Assembly: GCF_009742725.1 (NCBI RefSeq)
Contig: NZ_WPHG01000003.1
Coordinates: 62,001 to 126,000 of the forward strand
Length of the DNA stretch: 64,000 nucleotides
Source of the DNA: Nitratireductor arenosus
Lineage (GTDB): Bacteria > Pseudomonadota > Alphaproteobacteria > Rhizobiales > Rhizobiaceae
Direction: 5' to 3'
Under the pieces are notes generated by a model. It saw only the letters and a program-made list of their open reading frames with translations. It did not search any database and was not told the DNA's origin. Of this stretch, positions 19,048-27,090 are shown one piece after another. The translations under genes and the position numbers were made by a program. Position 1 is the first letter of the stretch. Every line of letters starts with the position of its first letter.

Positions 19048-20916
19048 ATGGAAATTCTGCGCAGACTCGACGCGCTGCTGGAGTGGCTGACGCCACCGCA
19101 ATACCGCAACGACCTGCACGTGCAGAAGCGCGTGCGCATGTTTCTGATCAGCCATATGTTCGGGCCGATCCTGGGCGCGCCGATCCCGGCCTTTCTCTAC
19201 ATCGCCGACCCCAGCCCATGGCCGCACGTGCCTCTGCTCGCTGCCTCGATCACGGCGTTCTGGTTATTTCCCATCGCGCTGAAACTGCTGCCGAACCATT
19301 ATACGGGGCTGGCGCTCTTGTCGGTCTTCAACCTAAATTTCGCGATCCTGTGGGGGTCGTACCACTATGGCGGGGCGAGTTCGCCCTTCCTGATGTGGCT
19401 GCTAGTCATGCCTTTGCTGGCGTTTTTCTACCTCGGCTCGAACATGAACACCCGCATCATCATCTTCGCGCAGATCGCGTTCGGGCTCGCCTCCTTCTAT
19501 GCCGCCTTCCTGCTCGAGAACTCCTTCCCCTCGCATATCCCCGTCCAGGACATGGTCGAGATCGGCGTCATCTCCGCGTTCTGCGCCGCGACCTACGTCT
19601 TCTTCATGGCGAGCTACTATTCGCGGGTGGTCGATTCCCAGTCCGAACTCCTGAAGGAAATCGATCGACATCAGGACACGATGAAGATGCTGCGGGCCTC
19701 CAAGGAGGAGGCCGAGCGCGCCAACGGCGCGAAGTCGGAATTCCTGGCCAAGATGAGCCACGAGCTGCGCACGCCGCTTAACGCGGTGCTCGGCTATTCG
19801 GAGATTCTGCTTGAAGACGCCGAGCTTGAGGGGCGCGGCGAGGACATCGCCGACCTGCAGAAGATCAGCGCCGCCGGCAAGCATCTTCTCGCCATGGTCA
19901 ACGACATCCTCGACATCTCCAAGATCGAGGCGGGCAAGATGGAACTCAATATCGAACCTATCGATCTTCCCGACCTCATTGACGAAATCGAGGCGACGGG
20001 CCGGCCGCTCGCCGCCAAGAACACCAATGCCTTCATCGTCGATCGTGCAGCGGATCTGGGCGCCATGAACGCCGACGCCACCAAACTGCGCCAGACGATC
20101 TTCAACCTTTTGAGCAATGCGGCCAAATTCACCCAGAATGGCGAGATCACGTTCTCGGCCCGCCGCGAGCGCCGTGGCGGAGCCGACTGGCTGGTGATCA
20201 GCGTCAAGGACACCGGCGCGGGTATCGCGCGCGAGCAACAGGCCAATCTGTTCTCCAATTTCGCCCAGGCCAATCCGGCGATCACGGCGAAATATGGCGG
20301 CACCGGTCTCGGCCTGTCGCTGAGCCAGAATTTGTGCCGCCTGATGGGCGGCTGGATCTCTGTCGAAAGCGAGCTCGGCAAAGGCTCCTGCTTCACCATC
20401 CACCTCCCCGCAGGCACGGAGGCGCAAGCCGACGCTGGCGAGCAGGAGATGCTTGCCGATGCGGTCGCTGGAACCCGCGAGCGCAAGGCGGGCTTTGCTG
20501 GTTTGTCGAGCGCCGAGGGCGCAGCGCGGCAGAAGATCCTGATCGTCGACGACGATGTGGTGTTCCTGGAACTTGCCGAGCGTATGCTCGTCAAGGAGGG
20601 CTTCAGCCCGGTCTGCACCGACGCCCCGGAATCGGTCCTGCAGATCGCGCGCACGGTCATGCCGGCAGCCATCCTGATCGACATCCAGATGCCGGGACTC
20701 AATGGGTGGGACGTGCTCGACACGCTGCGTTCCGACCCGGTCACCACGTCGATCCCGGTCTTCATGCTGTCGATCTACGAGGAGCGTCACAAAGCGCGTG
20801 AAAACGGCGCCTCGGGCCTGATCTCCAAGCCGCTCGACATCAACAAGCTGAAATCCGCGATGCGCTCCGCGCACGAGCAGCAAGCCGACGCCGCGCCCGC
20901 CCGCGCGACGGGCTAG
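19048..20916 (+). CDS. six-TM hybrid sensor histidine kinase with receiver domain
   Basis: Membrane sensor kinase of 622 residues. Six predicted membrane helices lie at about 31-52, 61-80, 86-102, 113-130, 134-157 and 170-192, with very short loops and no large periplasmic domain, suggesting a membrane-permeable or membrane-embedded signal. A coiled linker (195-228) leads to the HisKA domain with phosphoacceptor H238 (SHELRTPLN), then HATPase with N353/N357, DTGAGI at 388-393 and GGTGLGLSL at 417-425. A C-terminal receiver (about 495-610) has acceptor D545 and K594. The architecture parallels CqsS. It is followed after 16 bases by a response regulator, and an alpha-oxoamine synthase lies 1 kb downstream. 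Confidence 0.88.
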   Translation: MEILRRLDALLEWLTPPQYRNDLHVQKRVRMFLISHMFGPILGAPIPAFLYIADPSPWPHVPLLAASITAFWLFPIALKLLPNHYTGLALLSVFNLNFAILWGSYHYGGASSPFLMWLLVMPLLAFFYLGSNMNTRIIIFAQIAFGLASFYAAFLLENSFPSHIPVQDMVEIGVISAFCAATYVFFMASYYSRVVDSQSELLKEIDRHQDTMKMLRASKEEAERANGAKSEFLAKMSHELRTPLNAVLGYSEILLEDAELEGRGEDIADLQKISAAGKHLLAMVNDILDISKIEAGKMELNIEPIDLPDLIDEIEATGRPLAAKNTNAFIVDRAADLGAMNADATKLRQTIFNLLSNAAKFTQNGEITFSARRERRGGADWLVISVKDTGAGIAREQQANLFSNFAQANPAITAKYGGTGLGLSLSQNLCRLMGGWISVESELGKGSCFTIHLPAGTEAQADAGEQEMLADAVAGTRERKAGFAGLSSAEGAARQKILIVDDDVVFLELAERMLVKEGFSPVCTDAPESVLQIARTVMPAAILIDIQMPGLNGWDVLDTLRSDPVTTSIPVFMLSIYEERHKARENGASGLISKPLDINKLKSAMRSAHEQQADAAPARATG

Positions 20917-20932
20917 CCAAATAGAGGCGATC

Positions 20933-21331
20933 ATGACCCTGATTCTCATTGTCGAAGACAATCCCATCAATCGCGATGTTCTCGGCCGCCGGCTCGAACG
21001 ACGCGGCTACAACATACGCTTCGCCGAGGATGGCCCGGCCGGCGTCCAGGCGGCGGGAGACGTGATGCCCGACGTCATCTTGATGGATATCGGCCTCGGC
21101 GAGATGGATGGCTGGGAGGCGACGCGGCGCATCAAGGCCGATCCGCGCACCGAAGCCATCCCCATCATCGCGCTGACGGCGAGTGCATTCGAATCCGACC
21201 GTGTCAAAAGTCTTGAGGCCGGCTGTTGCGATTTCGACACCAAGCCCGTTGACCTGCCGCGGCTGCTGGGAAAGATCGAAGGCAGTCTGCAGGCCCGCGC
21301 GCGCTCGCGCGCAGCCGACAGCGCAGCCTGA
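20933..21331 (+). CDS. single-domain response regulator (DivK-like)
   Basis: Stand-alone receiver, 132 residues: acidic pocket E8-D9, phosphoacceptor D52 (ILMDIGLGEMDG), Thr at about 82 (ALTAS) and K104 (DTKPVD). There is no output domain. It sits 16 bases after the hybrid kinase and is most likely its phosphotransfer partner or an allosteric regulator. DivK-type receivers of this shape are common in alphaproteobacterial phosphorelays. Confidence 0.9.
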   Translation: MTLILIVEDNPINRDVLGRRLERRGYNIRFAEDGPAGVQAAGDVMPDVILMDIGLGEMDGWEATRRIKADPRTEAIPIIALTASAFESDRVKSLEAGCCDFDTKPVDLPRLLGKIEGSLQARARSRAADSAA

Positions 21332-21494
21332 CTGACCGGGCCCGCTGTCGCTCACATCAACCGGTCGCCTGCCCTCCGCCCCGCATCCAGCGTCATGGCG
21401 GAAGCGCTTCGATCAGCGGCTCCAGGCAAGCTCTGTTTCGAAATCCGCGTCCAGCCTTGCGGCGCAATACGCCAACGGCCGAAGTCGCGGGCGG

Positions 21495-21899
21495 TCAGGC
21501 GGCGGCTACAACCTCCCGCGACAACAGCATGGCGCGCAATTTCTGGAAATCGAGCGGTTTCTGTTGCACGTAGGGTACTTTGAGGCCAAGCGCCTCGGCT
21601 CTGGCCTGGGTCTGCAGGAGGACATCCTCCTGCTCGCCGCTGACTATCAGGATGCTGCCTGTGAACCCGGCCTGCGAAAGCAGGCGCATCAGGTCGAGCG
21701 CGTCCAGGTTCGGCATGTTGATGTCGAGCGCCATGATGTCGGGCGACAGCGCTCGCGCGATGTTCAACACACCGCGCGAGTCGGAGGTTGCGAAGGCTTC
21801 ATAGCCGCAACGCTCGGCCACGCGCACGATGAGTTCGGCCGAGGCCGCGTCGTCGTCGACGGCGAGCAGACGCAGGGAGTGCGTAGGACGGCGGTTCAT
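21495..21899 (-). CDS. response regulator receiver protein
   Basis: Stand-alone receiver of 134 residues: acidic D15-D17, phosphoacceptor D59 (MALDINMPNLD), Ser at about 87 and K114 (QQKPLD). ATG 21899 is chosen because it falls 11 bases after the stop of the upstream gene; a longer frame to 21971 would overlap that gene by about 60 bases. It is transcribed together with the alpha-oxoamine-synthase-like enzyme on the minus strand and converges on the kinase/receiver pair, giving a compact signalling locus. Confidence 0.85.
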   Translation of the reverse strand: MNRRPTHSLRLLAVDDDAASAELIVRVAERCGYEAFATSDSRGVLNIARALSPDIMALDINMPNLDALDLMRLLSQAGFTGSILIVSGEQEDVLLQTQARAEALGLKVPYVQQKPLDFQKLRAMLLSREVVAAA

Positions 21900-21909
21900 G
21901 CCCTGGGCC

Positions 21910-23280
21910 TCATGCCGCGTGCGAGGCGGCTTCCCAGCCGCGAACCGCCCCCGGCGAGGGGTCGTTTTCACGATAGGAGCGGAATTCGAGGTCGGCGTGG
22001 CGCATGGCGTCGCGCATCAGCCGAACCAGTATGTCGACGTCCTCGGCCGAGTGATCGGCCATCACTTGCACCCTGAACCGCGCCCCGCCCTGCGGCACCG
22101 CGGGATATTCGACCAGATTGGCGATCGCGCCCACCGAAGCCAGCTCGCGCGAGGCGATCCGCGCCAGGCCTTCCGCCCCGACGCGCACGGGCACAATGGG
22201 GGACGGGTCGCCCAGCGTTTCCATGCCGGCCTTGGTCATTTCGTTGCGCATGTAGAGGATGTTGTTCATCAGACTGCGGCGGCGCTGGCGGCCCTCTTGC
22301 GAGCGTATGATATCGAAGGCGGCAAGCACGGTTGCCGCCTGGACTGGCGACAGCGCGTTGGAAAAGGTCTGGGTTGCGCTGTAATATTTCAGATATTCGG
22401 CCGTGGCGCGGCTCTTGACGGCGACGAAGCCGCCATTCGAGGCGAAGGTCTTGGAAAAGCTGCCGATGATGATGTCGACATTGTCGATCATGTTCTGCAG
22501 CCCGAGATGGCCGAGGCCGTCATCGCCGATGCAACCGAAATCATGCGCGCAGTCGACGAGCAGCGTCGCGCCGTACTCGTCGCATGTCGCTCGCAGTGCG
22601 GCGATGTCGGGTGTGTCGGAATGCATTGAAAACAGGCTCTCGGTAACGACGAGTATGCCGTTTTCCTTGTCCGAGTTGCGGATGCGCTGAAGTCGCCGCG
22701 CCAGCCCTTCGACGTTGAGATGACCGTGAAAATGAATGTTCTGCGTCGCCGCCCGGGCGCCTTCCTGGAGACAGGAATGGGCCAAGACGTCGAGAACCAC
22801 ATGGTCGTTGGGCCGGACTAGGCCCTGCACCGACGCGAAACCCGCCGACCATCCCGTCGGGTAAAGCACGATTTCGCGCTCGTTCAGATAGTCGGAGATC
22901 GTCCGCTCCAATTGCAGCGAATGGCGGGTGTTACCCAGAAGCGCGGCCGAACCGGCACTGTGAACGCCATATTCCTCGATTGCCTCGATCGCCGCCTGCT
23001 TGATCTGCGGATGCGAGGCGAGGCTCAGATAGTCCTGCGAGGCGAAATTGACTCCGGAGATTTCCTCACCGCAATCGGTGCGGGCCGAACAATGTGTTTT
23101 CGGTGCCGAAGCGGTTGACTTTGCGTAGGGCCACAGCCCGTACTCGCGGCGTTTGCCCTGCCAGGCGAAAAAGCCGTCCCCGCGCCTGATCAGGTCGGCG
23201 CCCGCCGGTTGGCGATAGTCGCGCAGGCTGCCTTTCAGCGCTGCTTCCGGGATAACCGTGCCTTTTTCATGTGCATTCAT
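21910..23280 (-). CDS. PLP-dependent alpha-oxoamine synthase family enzyme (AONS/SPT/CqsA-LqsA type)
   Basis: Fold-type-I PLP enzyme of 456 residues in the family that condenses an acyl-CoA with an amino acid. Visible marks are NFASQDYLSLASHP at 78-91, GSAALLGNTRHSLQLE at 110-125, VDCAHDFG with PLP-ring D243 and H246, and the Schiff-base lysine K277 in GSFSKTFASNGGF, closest in wording to serine palmitoyltransferases and other non-biotin members. An N-terminal extension of about 75 residues is unusual. No biotin or sphingolipid gene is nearby; neighbours are a six-TM hybrid kinase, two receivers and a GGDEF/EAL protein, which suggests a signal-synthase role like CqsA/LqsA. Start 23280 has a GGGGACGG ribosome site. 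Confidence 0.82.
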   Translation of the reverse strand: MNAHEKGTVIPEAALKGSLRDYRQPAGADLIRRGDGFFAWQGKRREYGLWPYAKSTASAPKTHCSARTDCGEEISGVNFASQDYLSLASHPQIKQAAIEAIEEYGVHSAGSAALLGNTRHSLQLERTISDYLNEREIVLYPTGWSAGFASVQGLVRPNDHVVLDVLAHSCLQEGARAATQNIHFHGHLNVEGLARRLQRIRNSDKENGILVVTESLFSMHSDTPDIAALRATCDEYGATLLVDCAHDFGCIGDDGLGHLGLQNMIDNVDIIIGSFSKTFASNGGFVAVKSRATAEYLKYYSATQTFSNALSPVQAATVLAAFDIIRSQEGRQRRRSLMNNILYMRNEMTKAGMETLGDPSPIVPVRVGAEGLARIASRELASVGAIANLVEYPAVPQGGARFRVQVMADHSAEDVDILVRLMRDAMRHADLEFRSYRENDPSPGAVRGWEAASHAA

Positions 23281-23338
23281 GATACCGTCCCCTGTCCCAT
23301 GGTCGCATTTGTTTCCACGAGACAATAGGCAGGAACAC

Positions 23339-23580
23339 TTCAATGTCGAATTAAGACGAATGGTTTATTTTGAATTTATGCGTTATCTAGAAGTATAGAG
23401 CAAATATCAGACGGACGTTATGAAAAATTAGTATATATAAGCTCGATGTAATTTATGTTAAATTTGAACTGCCAAATCCTGGTATGATTAAATATTTGTT
23501 ATGTTGCCAGGATGACGAAAATCTACATCCGGCTTATCAATTTCATTTTGGCGTGGAAACAGAAACTTAAGTGGATCGCT
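23339..23580. promoter_or_regulatory. A/T-rich divergent regulatory region
   Basis: The 322-base gap between the oxoamine synthase and the GGDEF/EAL gene is strikingly A/T-rich: by hand count 54 of the 180 bases at 23341-23520 are G or C (30%), while the coding regions on both sides are far more GC-rich. It holds an inverted repeat TCCTGG/CCAGGA at 23477-23482 and 23507-23512. I see no gene in it. It probably carries divergent promoters and could be a target for a nucleoid protein such as MucR or Ros; a promoter cannot be placed with certainty. Confidence 0.55.
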
Positions 23581-23602
23581 CTAGTGTCGGCGAACGCAGA
23601 CC

Positions 23603-26005
23603 GTGGGGGTTGAGTTGTCGATATTGGGGGTAATGCGCCGGTTAGGCGCCAGGTTCGAGCGTGTGGTGGGGGCGAAAGAGCTTGGTCCGTCTATCCGCGC
23701 GGGTTTGTACAATCAGCAGATCAAGGCGGTTGCGGAAATCCTGCCGACCGCCGCTGCCGGAGCGCTCGTCGCCGCCCTTTCCCTTATATGGGTTGCGGTG
23801 GGGACGCCGGCGTTTCCGGCGATCCTGATCTGGGCCGCAGCGCTTCTGGTTTCGTTGCGCCGCAGCCTGACATTGTGGCGTGGAACCGTACGCGAGGACG
23901 CGATAGGCGACCGGACGCTACGCGCGATCGTTACCGACACATTGGTCACCGGAACGCTGTGGGGGCTCGTACCGGTCTTGCTGATAAGGCAGGATCTGCC
24001 AACCGTAACCCTGATCACGACGGTGACTATCGCCGGCATGTTGAGCGCCGGTGGGCTGATCCTGGTCACCCTTCCGCAGGCGGCCGTGGCGTTTTTGCTA
24101 CCGGTTTTCCTTGGTTCGCTCATCGCGCTCACCCAGATGCGGGACCACGCCGCCGCGCTGGTGCTGGCCATGCTTCTGGTTTGCTTCATGGTGGTTATCA
24201 CGCTCGCCAGTCTGCGCCATGTCCGCGACTTCGTTGCGCACCGCGTGTCGGAAATGAAGATCCGGGAGCAGAATGAGATCATTTCCCTGCTTCTCAAGGA
24301 GTTCGAGGAAAATTCCTCCGACTGGCTGTGGGAATTCGATCGCGATGGGCGCATCGACCGGGTTTCGGAGCGATTCGAGGCCGCCGCGGGCCGCGGGCGG
24401 GCGGCGCTGGTCGGCGTCGATTTCCTCGCCTTCCTGCGCAGCCTGGGCAGCGGCAACGACCCGGTCATCCGAAGCATCGAGGTCGCGATCGCCGAGGGCG
24501 CCCCGTTTTCCGATGTTGAGATCCGGATTGACGACGGTTCCCGCGAGACGTGGTGGCGTATGACCGGCAAGCCGGCGCGCGACGAATTCGAAGCCTATCG
24601 CGGTTATATCGGTACCGCGTCCGATGTAACCGCCGAAAAGAAGGCCGAGCGGCGGATCAGCTTCCTGGCCCACAACGACGCTTTGACCGGGCTGGTCAAC
24701 CGCGCCCGCTTCACCGAGCTCCTGAAGCAGAACGTCGCCAGGCTGGAGCGTTATGGTTCGCCGTTCGCGGTGCTTTATCTCGATCTCGACCAGTTCAAGG
24801 CCGTCAATGACAGCATGGGCCACATGGTCGGCGACAAGCTGCTTGAAATGGTTTCGCGGCGCATCAAGAAGGTCGTGCGCGAGACCGACATCGCCGCGCG
24901 GTTGGGCGGCGATGAATTCGCCCTGATTTTGGCCAATGAATGCGAGACGGCGACGGTTGCCGACCTGGCGGCGCGGCTGGTCGAGGACCTGTCCAGCCCC
25001 TACCAGATCGAGGGCGATTTCGCCTCGATCGGCGTCAGCATCGGCATCGCCATCGCACCGGTCAACGGCATTCGTCCCGACCAGATCCTACGCAACGCCG
25101 ACCTTGCGCTTTATCGCGCCAAGGCCGAGGGGCGCGGTGCCTATCGCTTTTTCGAATCGCAGATGGATTCGGATGTGCGCGAACGCCGGATGCTGGAGGC
25201 GGAACTGCGTCAGGCGATCGCGGAGAACGAACTCGTCCTACACTATCAGCCGCTGGTCTCGGCCGAGGACAACCGGCCCAGCGGCTTCGAGGCGCTGGTG
25301 CGCTGGAACCACCCAATCCGCGGTCTCGTACCGCCGTCGGAATTCATCCCGCTTGCCGAACAATCGGGGCTGATCAAGCAGATCGGCGACTGGACGATCG
25401 AGGCGGCCTGCAAGGCCGCCACCTTGTGGCCGGGCGACTTCAACGTCGCGGTCAATCTGTCGGCGCGGCATTTCCAGCTTTCCGACATAGTTTCCGTCGT
25501 CAGCGACGCGCTGGCGAAAACCGGGCTGCCGCCCCAACGGCTGGAGCTCGAGATCACCGAGAGCCTGTTGATCGAAAACCCGGACGAGGTCATCGAAAGG
25601 CTCAACCGCATTCAAGCTTTGGGTGTCACGGTCGCCATGGATGATTTCGGCACCGGCTATTCCAGCCTCGCCTATCTGCTGAAATTCCCGTTCGACAAGA
25701 TCAAGATCGACAAGTCGTTCGTGACGGCTTCGTCGGAAGACGCGGTGGCGCGTGATATTCTGCGCTCGATCGCATCGCTGGGCCGCACGCTCAAGATCCA
25801 CATCACCGCCGAGGGGGTCGAAACCCTCGAACAGGTCGAGTTCCTGCGCGAGATCGCCTGCAACCAGTTGCAGGGGTTCTACTTCGCCAGGCCGCTGGAG
25901 GAACTGGATCTGGCCGGATACGTCCTGGCCAACGCGGCCCCGCGGCTCGAAGCGCGCGCGACCCCGCCTGGTCCGCCGCAGCGCAAGTCCGAAGCGGCAG
26001 GCTGA
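23603..26005 (+). CDS. membrane PAS-GGDEF-EAL cyclic-di-GMP protein
   Basis: Bifunctional c-di-GMP enzyme of 800 residues. Six membrane helices lie at about 46-66, 71-85, 110-128, 134-155, 159-177 and 183-203, then a short coiled linker, a PAS domain (about 236-350), GGDEF (352-520) with an intact GGDEF at 435-439 and an inhibitory RxxD at 426-429, and EAL (535-785) with EAL at 563-565 and DDFGTG at 680-685. Both cyclase and phosphodiesterase residues look intact, so either activity is possible. The start is uncertain: GTG 23603, TTG 23615 or ATG 23633 are all in frame. It is divergent from the oxoamine synthase. Confidence 0.9.
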   Translation: MGVELSILGVMRRLGARFERVVGAKELGPSIRAGLYNQQIKAVAEILPTAAAGALVAALSLIWVAVGTPAFPAILIWAAALLVSLRRSLTLWRGTVREDAIGDRTLRAIVTDTLVTGTLWGLVPVLLIRQDLPTVTLITTVTIAGMLSAGGLILVTLPQAAVAFLLPVFLGSLIALTQMRDHAAALVLAMLLVCFMVVITLASLRHVRDFVAHRVSEMKIREQNEIISLLLKEFEENSSDWLWEFDRDGRIDRVSERFEAAAGRGRAALVGVDFLAFLRSLGSGNDPVIRSIEVAIAEGAPFSDVEIRIDDGSRETWWRMTGKPARDEFEAYRGYIGTASDVTAEKKAERRISFLAHNDALTGLVNRARFTELLKQNVARLERYGSPFAVLYLDLDQFKAVNDSMGHMVGDKLLEMVSRRIKKVVRETDIAARLGGDEFALILANECETATVADLAARLVEDLSSPYQIEGDFASIGVSIGIAIAPVNGIRPDQILRNADLALYRAKAEGRGAYRFFESQMDSDVRERRMLEAELRQAIAENELVLHYQPLVSAEDNRPSGFEALVRWNHPIRGLVPPSEFIPLAEQSGLIKQIGDWTIEAACKAATLWPGDFNVAVNLSARHFQLSDIVSVVSDALAKTGLPPQRLELEITESLLIENPDEVIERLNRIQALGVTVAMDDFGTGYSSLAYLLKFPFDKIKIDKSFVTASSEDAVARDILRSIASLGRTLKIHITAEGVETLEQVEFLREIACNQLQGFYFARPLEELDLAGYVLANAAPRLEARATPPGPPQRKSEAAG

Positions 26006-26059
26006 TCATGCCGTGAAAGGAAAACGACCGATGATGGCGAACCGTCAAACCACCACAAT

Positions 26060-26088
26060 TTTCTAGAATTCGAAGTCTAGAACTCGAA
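26060..26088. repeat. short direct and inverted repeat
   Basis: TTCTAGA and TCTAGAA form a 7-base inverted repeat around ATTCGAAG, and the same stretch reads as two imperfect 14-base direct copies (TCTAGAATTCGAAG and TCTAGAACTCGAAT). It lies in an A/T-richer gap just after the GGDEF/EAL gene and overlaps the end of a small minus-strand frame. It may be an operator, a weak terminator or a chance repeat. Confidence 0.35.
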
Positions 26089-26289
26089 TTTCTGACGGCT
26101 GTCGCCGAACAGATCCCGGAAAGGATCGTGCGGATGCGCCGAATGCGGGACCCCGTTGAACGGAGATGCCTGCTCCTGCGATGAGTCTGCGACATCCCGC
26201 AATACAGATTCACTGCCAGAACGGTCGCCGTGAGGCTGCTGTTTGTCTTCCCCGACCATAGTCCCCTCGATCACGCTACGCGTTGCCAC
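26077..26289 (-). CDS. possible small hypothetical protein
   Basis: A 70-residue open frame in the 383-base gap between the GGDEF/EAL gene and tlpA. It is hydrophilic, rich in Ser, Asp, His and Gln, with HPHDPFRDLFGDSRQKFEF near the end and no signal peptide or membrane segment. It is on the same strand as tlpA and 99 bases downstream of it. Not recognised; it could be a real small gene or a chance frame. The rest of the gap (26290-26388) shows nothing else. Confidence 0.3.
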   Translation of the reverse strand: MATRSVIEGTMVGEDKQQPHGDRSGSESVLRDVADSSQEQASPFNGVPHSAHPHDPFRDLFGDSRQKFEF

Positions 26290-26388
26290 AAAATCAGATC
26301 TGCCCCGGAAGTGCGTCTGTATACGCCAAAACCGACCGCGACGCTGTCACAAATCCTTACGGCGTGTTACCTAATTGTGGCCTATTCC

Positions 26389-27060
26389 CTAATCGTTATC
26401 CTGGACGGCGCGGATGAGCGCCTTTGCTTCCTCGGCGTGCCATTCGGCCGGGCCGTTCATATGCGCCAGCAGGCAGCCCTCCTCGTCGATCAGCAGCGTT
26501 ACCGGCAAGCCGAGAGCGAGCGAGCGTTTTTTCAGCTCGTTGAACAGGCCAAGCGTGTTGTCGCGGTAGAAGCCCAGCGCCTCGACGCCGATCTCGTCCA
26601 GGAATTTCAGCGGCTTCTCGTCGCTGCCGGTATCGACATTGACCGCCACCACTTCGAAATCCGGACCGCCAATCTCCTGTTGCAAGGCGTCGAGCGCCGG
26701 CATTTCGGCCCGGCACGGCGCGCACCAGGTCGCCCACAAATTCATCAATACCGTCTTGCCGGAAAGCGCGGCGAGCGTGATCGGCTTGCCATCCGGGTCG
26801 TTGAAGGCGAGATCGGCCAGCGATTGCGGTGGGTCGGCGGCCAGCATCGCCGCGACCGCGCCCTTTGCGGCCGCGCCGGCGGCGGCGGCGTTGGCCGTCT
26901 TGGCCTCGCAGCTTGCCGCGGCAACCTCGGCACCCGGGGTGCCATTGTTGCCATCTGGAGCCGACCTCACGTATACGGCGATCGCGCCGGCCAGAATTCC
27001 GGCGACCGCGGCGGCCAGGATCAGGCGTGTGGCGGGCATGTTCAGCTTCTTCCAGTCCAT
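26389..27060 (-). CDS. tlpA: TlpA family thiol:disulfide interchange protein
   Basis: Membrane-anchored periplasmic thioredoxin of 223 residues. One N-terminal membrane helix (about 11-30) is followed by an Ala-rich linker and a TlpA/ResA-type thioredoxin domain with the active site WCAPC (C113, C116). In Bradyrhizobium TlpA reduces copper-site proteins during cytochrome oxidase assembly; a similar role is likely. ATG 27060 is used because a 300-residue frame reaching 27291 would run through argH. Only 30 bases separate its start from the divergent argH start, so promoters overlap. Confidence 0.88.
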   Translation of the reverse strand: MDWKKLNMPATRLILAAAVAGILAGAIAVYVRSAPDGNNGTPGAEVAAASCEAKTANAAAAGAAAKGAVAAMLAADPPQSLADLAFNDPDGKPITLAALSGKTVLMNLWATWCAPCRAEMPALDALQQEIGGPDFEVVAVNVDTGSDEKPLKFLDEIGVEALGFYRDNTLGLFNELKKRSLALGLPVTLLIDEEGCLLAHMNGPAEWHAEEAKALIRAVQDND

Positions 27061-27090
27061 AGGGCCTAACTCCGGCGTCCGGTTAGCATC

